Shown: positions 44,327 through 53,730, numbered from the stretch's first letter. The stretch: DNA of 64,000 nt from Achromobacter pulmonis (GCF_902859765.1 NZ_CADIJV010000022.1:1-64000); one strand, 5' to 3'. Notes: generated from the letters alone by a model not told the origin. A program made the numbers and translations.

Positions 44327-45697
44327 TTAGATCACCTTCGGCTGATGGGGGTAGCGCTGGTTGAAGCTCTGCACCGAGGCCGAGTCCATCGCCACACGCG
44401 GGGTTTGGGGAGCCTGGTCTTGCGCCTGCAGCATCTTGACCAGCGCGCGGTACGCCGAGGGCGGCGTATCGGTCAGGTCGACACCCTTGGCATCCAGGGC
44501 CATCTTGTAGACCGCCTCGGCCGAGTCCTGGGCGACGATCTCGCCGAGGATGGGCCGGCATTCCTGCTCGGCGGTGCGGATTTCGGTCCAGCGCTTGACG
44601 GCGGCCTGCTCGCCATCCTTCTGAGCCTTGGCCAGCGCGGCGTCCATGGCCTGCTTGGTCACCGGCGCCGGCGGCGTGCCGGGCGTGGGCGGCGGCTCGT
44701 CGGCTGCGCCGGCGGCCGGCTCGCCCAGGGCAGCCATGACGCGCGCGGCTTCTTCCGGGCCCAGCTTCTCGCCGAGCATTTCGCGGATCTTGCCCATCAG
44801 CTCGTCGTCTTGGGCAACCGGCTTGGGATCGACCACCTCGTCGTCCTCGTCCTCGCCGATCGGCGCCACGGCCGGGTCGGTGAACACCTCGATGACCTCT
44901 TTCAGGTCTTCCAGGTCGGCGTCCTGCGCCAGCTTGCCCTTGAAGTGGTTCTGCATGGCGCGCACGATGCGCGGCAGCTCCGACTTCAGGCTCTTGCGGC
45001 TGACGCCCTTGAGGAAGGGGGTCAGGTCGCCCAGTGCCGCGTCCTGGGCCAGCCGGGGCCGGATATGCGCCCCGAGTGCCCCGGCGACGACGGCGGCGGT
45101 TTTGCTCAGTTTCATTTTCGGGATCTCCGAAGGGTTGAGGGTACTGCTGTCGCCTACGACGACGTCCGGGCCTGCGCGGCCCACTTCGACAAGCGCGACG
45201 TGATTGCCGCGGATGTCTCGCATCACCCCGTCGTATGCGACGCCTTCATAGACGCCGGGCGTCATGTCGGCCCGGTAGCGATAGGCGCTCGAAAGCTCCT
45301 TTTGCTCTTCGGATTCGATCAGCGCGATCGCGACGGCGTCCCACACGACGAGGGAATTCTTGAGGTACGGCGCCTGGTAGGAGGCGTTCGAACCCGTGGC
45401 CCCGACCACGAACTCTTTCTGCGGCTCGGCGGCCGAGACGGGGATGTGCTTGGACAGCAGCGGGATGTTGTTGAAGGTCGGCGCCGCCTTTTCCAGTTCC
45501 TGCGGGTCACGCAGCAGGAAGTAGATGCGGTTGGCGTCGAGGCCCAGGGCCTCCCAGTCCGGGATTTCGTTGCCGCGGTATGGGTTGACCGTGGCCTTGC
45601 TGATGTTGCTGATCTCGACATGCATCCGGCCGTCCACGTCGATCCGGCGGACGGTGGCGCGGTCGAAAGCCAGGCCGTGATGGTTCTGCTGTGTCAT
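44327..45697 (-). CDS. DUF2213 prohead protease with scaffold-like C-terminus
   Basis: 456 residues from ATG 45697 (ATGA overlap). The N-terminal 170 residues form the DUF2213 protease (YEGVAYDGVMRDIRGNHVAL with the histidine; SNISKATVNPYRGNEIP). The remaining acidic, helical part (EDEDDEVVDPKPVAQDDELM) looks like an internal scaffold. It matures the capsid. Confidence 0.85.
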   Translation of the reverse strand: MTQQNHHGLAFDRATVRRIDVDGRMHVEISNISKATVNPYRGNEIPDWEALGLDANRIYFLLRDPQELEKAAPTFNNIPLLSKHIPVSAAEPQKEFVVGATGSNASYQAPYLKNSLVVWDAVAIALIESEEQKELSSAYRYRADMTPGVYEGVAYDGVMRDIRGNHVALVEVGRAGPDVVVGDSSTLNPSEIPKMKLSKTAAVVAGALGAHIRPRLAQDAALGDLTPFLKGVSRKSLKSELPRIVRAMQNHFKGKLAQDADLEDLKEVIEVFTDPAVAPIGEDEDDEVVDPKPVAQDDELMGKIREMLGEKLGPEEAARVMAALGEPAAGAADEPPPTPGTPPAPVTKQAMDAALAKAQKDGEQAAVKRWTEIRTAEQECRPILGEIVAQDSAEAVYKMALDAKGVDLTDTPPSAYRALVKMLQAQDQAPQTPRVAMDSASVQSFNQRYPHQPKVI

Positions 45698-46578
45698 GGG
45701 TCGAATCCCGGGATGATGCTGATGGCCACGCAGCGGCAATTCGGCAGCTCACCGGGGCGGATGTACTCGTCGTCGATGAGCATGCCCTTATCGACGTCGT
45801 AGATCTCGCCGTCAGCGTCCTGGTGCGACTTGCGCGGGTGCTTGCCGCCACGCGAGTGCCGCCATTTGGCCTGCTTGATGCCCAGCCCCTGCTGGCGAAC
45901 CCGCGTGATGGTGGCCGTGGCCTTGTTGTTCTGGTCGCGCGCAATGAACGCCGCGCGCCGCTTGGTGATGCCGTACCGCTTCTGCAGGTCTTCAACCAGG
46001 CCTTCCAGGTCCCGGCCCTGCGTAACCGACCGCATGACCATGCCCTGGACCTCAGTCAGATACTCGGACGCGATCGACTTGATCAGCCCGACGTTCTCCT
46101 GCACCGTGGCCTGGAAGACGTCATTGGCCGCCCGGGTCATCTGGAACTGCACGCTGAATCCCTTCTGCCGAAGGGCGTTGCGCAGAGACAAGTCCGCCGC
46201 GCTCATCGAGGCTTCCGCGAACTCCGTGGCCACCGGCTGGGCGGCCTCGTCGAAGCGCCGCTGCCATTGCTTGGCGAGCCGGCGCATCATCTTGGTCAGT
46301 GCCATCGCCGGGCTTTCGTCCTGGGCGATCTCCGGCACGTTGCGCCGGTAGGCAGCTGTCAGCCAGTACACGACCGACCGCTGCATCTCGTCGATCAGAC
46401 GGTCCAGGCGCTTGCGGTAGGCCGCCTCGATCCCCTGATTGGCGTGCACGGGGCGCAGCGGCTGGTCGCGCCCGGTGGGAGATACCAGGCCGGCAGCCAG
46501 TTCCGCTTGGAGTCTGCGACCGTCGGCCGTGACATAGCGGCGACGCCGCAACATCTTGGCGCGATCAGTCTCAGGCAT
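45694..46578 (-). CDS. Head morphogenesis protein (Mu gpF/SPP1 gp7-like)
   Basis: 294 residues from ATG 46578. The C-terminal module KRRAAFIARDQNNKATATIT, WRHSRGGKHPRKSHQ and PGELPNCRCVAISII is the phage Mu F-like domain. It is a minor head protein that associates with the portal. Overlaps the portal end by 8 bp. Confidence 0.88.
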   Translation of the reverse strand: MPETDRAKMLRRRRYVTADGRRLQAELAAGLVSPTGRDQPLRPVHANQGIEAAYRKRLDRLIDEMQRSVVYWLTAAYRRNVPEIAQDESPAMALTKMMRRLAKQWQRRFDEAAQPVATEFAEASMSAADLSLRNALRQKGFSVQFQMTRAANDVFQATVQENVGLIKSIASEYLTEVQGMVMRSVTQGRDLEGLVEDLQKRYGITKRRAAFIARDQNNKATATITRVRQQGLGIKQAKWRHSRGGKHPRKSHQDADGEIYDVDKGMLIDDEYIRPGELPNCRCVAISIIPGFDP

Positions 46579-48121
46579 AGGCTTGTCCCTGGGGTTCGTC
46601 TTCCAATGGCGGCGGCGCGCCGGGCACTGCATCCGGCCGACCGTCGTCATCGTCGTCGCTGATGTCCAGCGAGTGGTAGCCGTTCGTCTCGTCCGCCGCG
46701 ACGCGCTCGCGCACCTCCTTCGGGCTGACAGCGCCGATATCGACCAGCACCGCGTCCGTCTCGGCGTCGTACTTGCGGACCTCGGCCAGCTCCTTCTCGC
46801 TCATCTGCCAGAGTGGCACGAAGCTGAAGGTGATGTCGGGGTCGATCTCGCCGAACTCGCTGAGCTGGATCATTTCCAGACACGTTTGCAACGGGTCGCG
46901 GAACACCGCTTCCTGCGCCGAGTGCATGTCGTCGTAGAAGACCCGGATTTCGCCGTCGGCCGTGGCGTTCAGGCCGCTGGGCGAAATGCCCATCAGCTTG
47001 ACCAGCGGGATACCCGAGACGACGGAAAGCTGCTCCAGCGACTGGTTTTGCAGCGCGTCCAGGCCCGACAGCGGCACGTTCTCGAAGCCGAATTCCTCGG
47101 TGTCCTTGTCGATTGCGTAAGTCCCGCGATTGCTACGCGTGCGGTTGAAGACGTCGATCCGGGAAAACACGTCGTCGCCCGGCTCACCGGACAGCAGCGA
47201 TTGCAGGTTGCTCTTGAAGACGCCGACCGAGAAGCCGTCGATCAGGTTGGCCACGGCCTGGCGCGTCTTCAGCCAGTTGTTGACGTAGGGAATCGCCAGC
47301 TGCGTCATCGACATGCCGCCGAAGTTGTACGACGGCTTCAGCAAGTCCGGCACCTCGCGCGACACGATGTTCAGCAGGCGGCTGCTGTGCACCTGGCGTC
47401 CCAGCACAAACCAGGACGTGGGCTTGTAGAAGTCCGCCCGCATCGGGTTGTCGCTGTTGTACAGGTAGGGCGTCGTCCAAACCGGGTCGATGACCTTGAA
47501 GCCCACCAGCGAGCCCTTGGCGATCTTCGCCGGGCTCTTGACCAGGATCGATTGCAGCTCGTCCGGATCGGCCCAGGCCAGCGTGCCGCTGGGCGTCTTC
47601 ACGTCGATATAGATCTGCGACCGGCCGAACAGACCGTCCTGCAGCGCGGCGAGGCGGAACTTGGCGCGCAGGCGGTGCCGGCGCATGGCCTTCTCGATGA
47701 CCTCGAGCTTGTCGCTCTTGTCGTCTTCGCCCTTGACCTCCAGCTTGATCCACTTCCGGGTCATCTCCTTGGCGATGACGTCGGACATCTTGCGGTACTC
47801 GGGGCGCTGGGACAGCTCGGCCAGGTACGGATACCCGAGGAAGCCCATGCCCGCATAGGCCTCGCTCACGTACGCGTACACGGGGCTCATCGCCTCGTCC
47901 ATCGCCAGCAGCGCCTTCTTCTTGTCTGCCGGGATGACGAACGGGGCCACGTCGGGGCGCTTGAACTCGCCCTTCGGCGGCTCTTCGGGCTCGGCGGCCG
48001 CGATATTGGCGCGGCCCAGCGCCTCCAGGCTGATCTTCATCCCAGGCTCGCGGCGCGCGCCCGGCGCCGGCGCGGGAGCCACAAGGGCATTCCTGCGCAG
48101 GATCCAGTTCAATAGCTTCAT
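46571..48121 (-). CDS. Portal protein (DUF1073 family)
   Basis: 516 residues. Portal-type features: VIAKEMTRKWIKLEVKGED, DGLFGRSQIYIDV, LVKLMGISPSGLNATADGE with an acidic C-terminal tail. It forms the DNA entry ring. DUF1073 portals are sometimes labelled Acb1-like anti-CBASS proteins because some are fused to that domain; no extra C-terminal phosphodiesterase with paired HxT motifs is present here. Confidence 0.88.
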   Translation of the reverse strand: MKLLNWILRRNALVAPAPAPGARREPGMKISLEALGRANIAAAEPEEPPKGEFKRPDVAPFVIPADKKKALLAMDEAMSPVYAYVSEAYAGMGFLGYPYLAELSQRPEYRKMSDVIAKEMTRKWIKLEVKGEDDKSDKLEVIEKAMRRHRLRAKFRLAALQDGLFGRSQIYIDVKTPSGTLAWADPDELQSILVKSPAKIAKGSLVGFKVIDPVWTTPYLYNSDNPMRADFYKPTSWFVLGRQVHSSRLLNIVSREVPDLLKPSYNFGGMSMTQLAIPYVNNWLKTRQAVANLIDGFSVGVFKSNLQSLLSGEPGDDVFSRIDVFNRTRSNRGTYAIDKDTEEFGFENVPLSGLDALQNQSLEQLSVVSGIPLVKLMGISPSGLNATADGEIRVFYDDMHSAQEAVFRDPLQTCLEMIQLSEFGEIDPDITFSFVPLWQMSEKELAEVRKYDAETDAVLVDIGAVSPKEVRERVAADETNGYHSLDISDDDDDGRPDAVPGAPPPLEDEPQGQAYA

Positions 48122-49620
48122 GCACGCCTCAATGCGTCGGGGTTGATTTGCATCGGCCGCTTGGTGATCAGCTCGGCGAAGGCCCGTGAGAGCCCGTCGA
48201 CCTGGTCGTCATGCTTGCCGTTCGGGAAAGACCGCAGTTCGTCGATCAGCGCCTTGTTCCAGTCGCCGCGCATCATCAGCACGTTGCCGACGTTGACCTG
48301 GGCGGCGAACGGCTCGGCGCGCACGACCTTGTCGCCGCTTTCCGGGCTGCTCACGATCCGATACCCGGGCATGCCGCGCGTCAGGTACAGCACTTGCGTC
48401 TTGCCGGCCTGGCCCGGGTCCTGCGGGATGCTGATGCGGACCTGCCGGCCGTCCAGCGCCGCGGTGTTCTCCAGAGCCTTGTCGCGCCGGTCTGGTCCCC
48501 ACTGGCCGCGCACCATGTCGCCGATCACGTACTGACCGGTTGGCAGGCGCCCCAGCTTCGGGCCGGCCGTGTAGTCGCCCGCGCCGTCGGTACTGGCGAA
48601 GTCCCAGCCCCGCACCCAGTCGATGCGGCCAGCCGGCAGCGCGTCGATGGTTTGGATCTGGTCGGGCTTGAACAGGTCGCCATCCAGCGGCGTCGGTAGC
48701 TGCTGATACAGCGACGACCAGGTGCGCGAGTTGCTTTCGAACTGCGCCCAGTGCTGGCGATCGAACCATTCCGGCCAAAGGTATTCACCCCTGGCACGCC
48801 CGAGCGGGTCGCTGTCGACCTCACAGCGCGCCTGGATGCACAGCACCTCCCAGTCGTTGCCGTCCTTGCACCGGATCAGGCCGCTTTCGCCCTTCCAGTC
48901 GTCCGGCAGAATCCGGCCGGCCAGGTCGTCCTCGTGCCACCTCGTGGTGATCAGGACAATCCAGCCGCCCGGGATAAGGCGCGTTTTCAGGTCGTCCTCG
49001 TAGGCATCCCAGGTCTTGTTCCGAATCGTGTCGGAGTTCGCCTGCTCGCGGCCCTTGATCGGGTCGTCGATGATGATGCCGTGGGCGCGGTTGCCGGTGA
49101 TGCCCGACAGGATGCCGCAGGCCATGTACTCGCTGCCGTTGGACAGCGCGAATTCCTGGGCGGCGTTCGAATCCGACACCAGGGCCGCGCCCCAGATGTT
49201 CCGGTACCGCGGCTGCTTGATGATCGATCGCGTGCGGCGCCCCATCTTGCGGGCCAGGTCGTCGCCGTAGCTGGCCAGGATGACTCGCCGGCCGGGCGTG
49301 GCGCCCAGGTACTTCGAGGGGAACACCACCGACGCATACGTTGACTTGGCGCTCCCGGGCGGCATGCAGACGATCATCCGGCCGTGCCGGCGCTGGCTGG
49401 TCTCTTCCAGCTTGGCCAGCAGCAAGCGGTGGTGCACCGCCATGGTGGTCTCGATGGGCTCGAAAAACTCGGTGTCGGGGTCTTCCTCGTCTACCGGGCG
49501 CCCAGGCACCTCGATGGCGTTGGCGTACTGGAGGATGTCAGCCCTCGCCCGCCTGCGGATCAGCAGCTCCCTGGCCGCTTCCTGTCGCGAGGGCAAGTAG
49601 CTCTTCGTCGGTGAGGTCAT
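48118..49620 (-). CDS. Terminase large subunit
   Basis: 500 residues. ATPase: Walker A MPPGSAKST (86-94), Walker B GIIIDDP (D185-D186), coupling motif VLITTRWHEDD. Nuclease: VRGWDFAST (D340) and KHDDQVDGLS near 475. It packages DNA with the small subunit. Start overlaps the small-subunit gene by 83 bp. Confidence 0.94.
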   Translation of the reverse strand: MTSPTKSYLPSRQEAARELLIRRRARADILQYANAIEVPGRPVDEEDPDTEFFEPIETTMAVHHRLLLAKLEETSQRRHGRMIVCMPPGSAKSTYASVVFPSKYLGATPGRRVILASYGDDLARKMGRRTRSIIKQPRYRNIWGAALVSDSNAAQEFALSNGSEYMACGILSGITGNRAHGIIIDDPIKGREQANSDTIRNKTWDAYEDDLKTRLIPGGWIVLITTRWHEDDLAGRILPDDWKGESGLIRCKDGNDWEVLCIQARCEVDSDPLGRARGEYLWPEWFDRQHWAQFESNSRTWSSLYQQLPTPLDGDLFKPDQIQTIDALPAGRIDWVRGWDFASTDGAGDYTAGPKLGRLPTGQYVIGDMVRGQWGPDRRDKALENTAALDGRQVRISIPQDPGQAGKTQVLYLTRGMPGYRIVSSPESGDKVVRAEPFAAQVNVGNVLMMRGDWNKALIDELRSFPNGKHDDQVDGLSRAFAELITKRPMQINPDALRRA

Positions 49621-50218
49621 CGGCCTTCCGCGGCGTCGTGTTCAGGTTGATCTGCTGCGGCGTCGGCAGGATGCCGTAGGCCTCGCGCTCCAGCGGGATC
49701 AGCACCTTCAGCATGTCGGCCAGCTTTTTGGCGCCGTCCAGACGACCAGCGCTCGATATGGCGCGCCGGTAGACCTCGGCCCGCTTGTCGGCCGACGCGT
49801 CGTCCTCGCCCCGCAGGAACTCGCCCAGCTCCTGGAACAGGCCGGGGGTGTTCGTCTCGGCCTCGATCTCGCTCATCAGGGTGTCGCACAGGGTGCGCAT
49901 GCGCGTCAGCGAGGTCTTGTGCGACAGCTTGACCTCGGCCACCAGCTTGGCGCCGATGGCCACCGCTTCCGCTTCGCGGTACGCAATTGATTCACTGCGT
50001 ACCTCCTTGCGTACCTCCTCCCTGCGTACCAGCTCGTCGGCCTTGGCCTGCACCTTCGCAGCCAGGTCACGGGGCCACTCGTCGCGCTTGGCACGCTTGC
50101 GGATGGCCCCCTCGGTGATTCCGTGCAGGGTGGCGAGTTCGCGCAAGGACATGACGCCCGCGCGGTAGCCCGCCTCGATGCGCTCCCAGTCGGGTTGCGC
50201 CTTCTTGGGCTGTGTCAT
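49538..50218 (-). CDS. Terminase small subunit
   Basis: 226 residues. N-terminal helix-turn-helix MSLRELATLHGITEGAIRKR, a long central helical oligomerisation part, and a C-terminal tail that would bind the large subunit. First gene of the late structural operon. Confidence 0.85.
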   Translation of the reverse strand: MTQPKKAQPDWERIEAGYRAGVMSLRELATLHGITEGAIRKRAKRDEWPRDLAAKVQAKADELVRREEVRKEVRSESIAYREAEAVAIGAKLVAEVKLSHKTSLTRMRTLCDTLMSEIEAETNTPGLFQELGEFLRGEDDASADKRAEVYRRAISSAGRLDGAKKLADMLKVLIPLEREAYGILPTPQQINLNTTPRKADDLTDEELLALATGSGQGAADPQAGEG

Positions 50219-50426
50219 TCGGTTCTCGGTGTGGTTGCCCCCATCCGACTACCCGCCACGGCGGGCTGGGCGCGGCGGTTCTCGTCGTGCTGGCCGCCGG
50301 CGACAAGACCGGAAAGAAGTGCCCCGCGCATTTGCCCCTGCGCGGGCGCCAGGCCAGCTGAGGCGACTCATGGGGGTGTTACGAAGGTGCTATCGTTGGC
50401 TTCCCTCAACGGCCAAGGAGCCAGAT

Positions 50427-50654
50427 ATGTCGGAAGAGACCAACAAGGTGGTGTTTCGCATCGATAGCGGAAAAATCGTCAATGTCTCCGCCATCGCCCA
50501 TGTGCCAATAGGCACGCCGCTTCCGGTGCCAGGCGACACGGTAACGCTGCAACCGTCGCCGGAACACAGCGGGACGTTCACGGTGAAATCTCGCCACTTC
50601 AAGTACGGCGTCGGCGTCTACGTGGCCCAGGAAATCGAGATCCTGGTCGGTTGA
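50427..50654 (+). CDS. Small hypothetical protein
   Basis: 75 residues, ATG 50427 with AAGGAG 6 nt upstream. MSEETNKVVFRIDSGKIVNV and a strand-rich remainder ending VAQEIEILVG. It is alone on the plus strand between the late regulator and the terminase and may be expressed in the lysogen. Confidence 0.65.
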   Translation: MSEETNKVVFRIDSGKIVNVSAIAHVPIGTPLPVPGDTVTLQPSPEHSGTFTVKSRHFKYGVGVYVAQEIEILVG

Positions 50655-51039
50655 TGACTGTGGGGCCCCTCCCCCAAGCACGCGTTGCACGTGGCGCTGT
50701 GTGGCGCAGGGAGACTTCGGGCGGCGCCGGTCGGAGCCAGCGGTACGGGGCGTTCCCCGAGTGCAGCGGCCGCGGCGGCGCGCTGCTGTCTGGTCGATTG
50801 CGGCGGCTGTTCCCACAGAGCAGAGGCCAGAACGTGACGTCTGCCAGCCGGTGCCCATGCGGCCCGGCGGACGGTTCTCTCTGGCCCCTGCTCTCTGGAA
50901 ACAAAAGGTGCAGATGCACCAATGTCGTCAGCTCGATCACGGTCAGACGACGACGCCCGCAATGCAAAAAGCCCCGGCCATTGGCTCGGGGCTTTTCTTC
51001 CGGAAACGCGACATCCGCCTACGGGCATCAGTCTCGTCG
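50655..51039. other. Late-promoter region without a clear gene
   Basis: 385 bp between the late regulator and the terminase genes. It holds a long imperfect inverted repeat (AGAGCAGAGGCCAGA near 50818 against CTGGCCCCTGCTCTCTGG near 50881-50898), a small perfect one (GGTGCA-GA-TGCACC, 50907-50920) and the terminator at 50967. It may contain the late leader where an antiterminator acts, or a small RNA. Confidence 0.45.
50967..50996. terminator. Bidirectional terminator
   Basis: AAAAGCCCCG / CGGGGCTTTT around GCCATTGGCT; perfect 10-bp stem with A and T flanks. It lies just downstream of the late regulator gene on the minus strand, where a late antiterminator would act. Confidence 0.85.
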
Positions 51040-51489
51040 TTAGACGGTAGTCATCACGGATTGAGGGGGATTATGCACCCGGGAGACGAACTTGGCAACA
51101 TAAGACTCGAATTCGTAGACAGCCCGAACCAGAATGTCGTCGAACTCCCGTACACGCATCCCCTGCATGCGGCAGATGATGGCCGGCGGCTGTCGCAGAA
51201 CGTAGTAGGAGCGCAACAGCGCCGTTTCGCGTGGCAGACCTCGGTATCCCGCCGCCGTCCGCCAGCAGGCCTCGATCAACTCTGCATCCGCCTCGTCTTT
51301 CTCCGGGCGCAGATGCTCACTGTCTTCTCCACGCGGCAGCTTGCCAGCCTTGCGCGCCAGTTCCTGGCATACCTGATACGTGGGCGATACCGAGAATGAC
51401 GGCCGATCGCGCATCACCGCGCCCCAATTTTCAAGCCGTTCGTGAAAGTCGGCCGGCAGCCGGTCCAGGAGCAGTTTCGGAATGGTCAT
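51040..51489 (-). CDS. Putative late-gene antiterminator/regulator (Q-like)
   Basis: 149 residues from ATG 51489 (ATGA overlap with the gene before). ADAELIEACWRTAAGYRGLP, LRSYYVLRQPPAIICRMQGM and FESYVAKFVSRVHN resemble DUF1133/Q-type antitermination proteins. Its place at the end of the early operon, followed by a terminator and the late genes, supports this role. Confidence 0.65.
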   Translation of the reverse strand: MTIPKLLLDRLPADFHERLENWGAVMRDRPSFSVSPTYQVCQELARKAGKLPRGEDSEHLRPEKDEADAELIEACWRTAAGYRGLPRETALLRSYYVLRQPPAIICRMQGMRVREFDDILVRAVYEFESYVAKFVSRVHNPPQSVMTTV

Positions 51490-51692
51490 GGCGCGGTGCG
51501 CTCCTCGTACTTCGAACAACGTTGGCCGATCTCTTCGCCCAAGGCGCAGCGCAGGACGCGCCGGCCGCCGAATGGGTTGGTGATCAGGCGGATTTCCTTG
51601 CAGCCCGCGCAGGTGCGCGCCGGCGGCGGCTCTTGGCGGCGCTCCAGCAGCTTGGCCGGGTCGCCGCGCTCGGCTCGGCGGGCCCAGGTCAT
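51486..51692 (-). CDS. Small Cys-rich zinc protein
   Basis: 68 residues, MTWARRAERGDPAKLLERRQ, then CAGCKE and later CALGEEIGQRC. Four cysteines could bind one zinc. Overlaps both neighbours by ATGA. Function unknown. Confidence 0.6.
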   Translation of the reverse strand: MTWARRAERGDPAKLLERRQEPPPARTCAGCKEIRLITNPFGGRRVLRCALGEEIGQRCSKYEERTAP

Positions 51693-52114
51693 ATGCGCCG
51701 CTCCCTGATCCCGGCCAGCGAGCGCAGCGGTTCCTGCTCGGCGCGGGCACGCGCGGCGGCAAGCGCCATAGCCGGCGACATAGAGAACGGGCGCGCCGCC
51801 ACCTGCGTTCCGGGCACGACAGTCACCGGGCCGGTGTAGGGCTGATCCGGCCACACTGGCACTACGGCCTGCGCCACCCTGCGCCGCGGTGCGCCGGCGG
51901 CCTTCACCTCGCGCGGCTCGCGCTTTCTCGGCTTGGCCTTGACGCGGGGCCGGGTCGGAATTTCGCCGATCTTTTCCCGGTGGCGGCGCACCAGCTGGGC
52001 GATGCGCGTGGACGTCACACCGTATTCGCGCGCCAGGGCGGCCGTGCCTTCGCCGGCCAGGCGGCGCGAAACGATTTCCGCGTTGCGCGCGGTCTGTTCG
52101 TGGGTGGTGGTCAT
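51689..52114 (-). CDS. Helix-turn-helix phage protein
   Basis: 141 residues from ATG 52114. The first 45 residues hold a helix-turn-helix (GEGTAALAREYGVTSTRIAQ LVRR); then a basic linker KPRKREPREVKAAG. It may bind DNA in early-operon control. Family not recognised. Confidence 0.65.
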   Translation of the reverse strand: MTTTHEQTARNAEIVSRRLAGEGTAALAREYGVTSTRIAQLVRRHREKIGEIPTRPRVKAKPRKREPREVKAAGAPRRRVAQAVVPVWPDQPYTGPVTVVPGTQVAARPFSMSPAMALAAARARAEQEPLRSLAGIRERRI

Positions 52115-52362
52115 GAAAACCTCTTCGCGTGAGGAAGCGCTTGAGCGCAGCGCTGGCAGCGCGGGAAGTTGCCCGGCACCAGCAGCGGCACCTGGTGGGT
52201 TTCGGCGCCGCGCATGCCGCAGGTGGAATGCACGAACCGGCCGCCGTCGCCTGTTTCGTTGCCGCGCTGGAAGTAGTGGGCCTTGTCGCCGCGGAACGGC
52301 AGCAGGCCCCAGCCCTCCAGGCGGATGACGGGCCACACGCCCAGGGCAAGGTGGCCGCTCAT
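52111..52362 (-). CDS. Small zinc-binding-type protein
   Basis: 83 residues from ATG 52362. H45/C48 (FVHSTCGM) and C69/C72 (FPRCQRCAQAL) could form a zinc site. Part of a run of small Cys proteins with overlapping ends; function unknown. Confidence 0.6.
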   Translation of the reverse strand: MSGHLALGVWPVIRLEGWGLLPFRGDKAHYFQRGNETGDGGRFVHSTCGMRGAETHQVPLLVPGNFPRCQRCAQALPHAKRFS

Positions 52363-52595
52363 GGACGCAGCTCCTTCTCTTGCCGATAGGCGGCGATCTT
52401 GGCCTTCCAATGCGGGTCCTTCATCCACTTCAGCACCAGCTCGTTGAGCGCGATGTCGCAGGGCGTGCAGATCGGCCGGAAGAGATTCCCGTCCGCGCAC
52501 ACGTTCCACTGGAAGCGCGCCTGGCCGCCGCAGCGCACGCAGGCCAGGCGGCGGATGCCGGCAGCGGTGTAGGGTTGCTTGCGGCCGGGCTTCAT
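52359..52595 (-). CDS. Small zinc-ribbon protein
   Basis: 78 residues from ATG 52595. Two CxxC pairs (ACVRCGG, PICTPCDIALNE) give a zinc ribbon; the end is basic and helical. It overlaps the end of the RuvC-like gene (ATGA). Confidence 0.65.
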   Translation of the reverse strand: MKPGRKQPYTAAGIRRLACVRCGGQARFQWNVCADGNLFRPICTPCDIALNELVLKWMKDPHWKAKIAAYRQEKELRP

Positions 52596-53257
52596 GCTTT
52601 GCGCTCCTGCGCCACGGCCCAGTGCAGGATTGCCAGGGCGTCGGCGTCGTTGTCGGAATCGGGGCGGAAGCCGCGGGCTCACGCCTGGGCTTCCATGGCG
52701 GCCTTGTCGGCGTTGCCCTTCCCCGTCCAGTGCTTCTTGATCGTGCCCACGCCCACCGGCATGAGCGCGGCGCGGTGGCTGTCGGCCACCATCTGCACCA
52801 GGCACAGGAAGGCGCCATAGGCATGGGCGGCGTCGGTGCCGGCGTGGCGCTTCACATCTTCGTAGGCGATGGCGTGAACCTGGTGGCGGACCACCAGATC
52901 CGTGACGAATGACCGCGCGCGCAGCCAGCGCTGCCCTGGTGTCCAGCTCTTGCGCGGCGTGAAGACCTCGGTTCCATGCCATACCGCGCCGTCGCGAGCG
53001 CGCACCGCCCAGCCCAGCTTCGTGCCCAGGTCGAGCGCCAGGATGTTGACGTTCAGCGCCGGCGCGGCGCCGGGAACCGAACTTTCCGAATTTCGAAAGT
53101 TGGCAATTTCGTCCAGCGCGCGCGCGAAGCTGTCCGGTGCGGCAGGCCTGCACACCAGGCACCCGTCGCAGCCGCGGGCAGCGCACTGCATCGCGGTCCT
53201 GGCCAGCGTGCCGGCCATCGGGTCGTAGGCGTCCGTGAGGTTCTGTGAAGAGGTCAT
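52592..53257 (-). pseudogene. RuvC-like Holliday-junction endonuclease with in-frame TGA
   Basis: 221 codons from ATG 53257. RNase H-like active-site parts: D76 (ILALDLGTKLGW), E133 (AYEDVKRH) and, after the stop, the final acidic cluster in RPDSDNDADALAILHWA. Codon 193 is TGA (52679-52681) inside MEAQA*ARGF. A CGA-to-TGA change would explain it. Without readthrough the protein lacks its last 28 residues and the fourth acidic residue. The N-terminus has a Cys cluster (CAARGCDGCLVC). Confidence 0.8.
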
Positions 53258-53730
53258 GCGTCGATTTCCTCGGGTTGGTTTTGGTCCAGCCAGGTCGTCC
53301 CCTGGCCGGCGCGTTTCGGGGTGCCCATGTGTTCCTGGGGCTGGCGGCATTCGTCTCCCAGGACGCGGAGCATGTGGACGCCCAGGTGGTAGGCGGTGAC
53401 GCCGCGCACGCTGGGCACCTTCTCCAGCAGGTCGGCCCGGCCCAGGGCTTTGATGCGGTCGCGCACCTTGCGGCTGATGGTGTCGCCCTTGGGGCGATTC
53501 ACCAGCCAGTAGGCGGCGATGAACAGGGCCTTGCGGTTCTGGACGCGCGCGCTGATGTCGTCGAATTCCGAGCGCGGCGCGCCGAAGTGCAGCCGGCAGT
53601 GCCAATCCTTGCCGCCCTGGGTGCTGGCGGACATCGTGCCCGGCAGGCAGCAGCCGAAGGCGGCGCAGACGCCATACCCCCCGCTCTCGTTGCCGCCCAC
53701 GGCGGCGCTGGCTTCGGCGTAGCTGCTCAT
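53254..53730 (-). CDS. Hypothetical phage protein
   Basis: 158 residues, MSSYAEASAAVGGNESGGYG. A Cys-rich start (VCAAFGCCLPGT, then WHCRLHFG) may bind metal; the rest is helical with ALGRADLLEKVPSVRGVTAY. Found between replication and RuvC-like genes; overlaps both by 4 bp. No family named. Confidence 0.65.
   Translation of the reverse strand: MSSYAEASAAVGGNESGGYGVCAAFGCCLPGTMSASTQGGKDWHCRLHFGAPRSEFDDISARVQNRKALFIAAYWLVNRPKGDTISRKVRDRIKALGRADLLEKVPSVRGVTAYHLGVHMLRVLGDECRQPQEHMGTPKRAGQGTTWLDQNQPEEIDA

Noticed and set aside
43835-45802. 655-codon open frame on the plus strand
   Set aside because: Antisense to clear head genes (decoration, protease); Arg/Gly/His-rich composition typical of a high-GC shadow frame.
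46556-48115. 519-codon open frame on the plus strand
   Set aside because: Mirror of the portal gene; no domain and no ribosome site.
46571-48121. Portal as an Acb1 anti-CBASS protein
   Set aside because: The whole length is explained by a DUF1073 portal; no separate domain with paired HxT motifs is visible.
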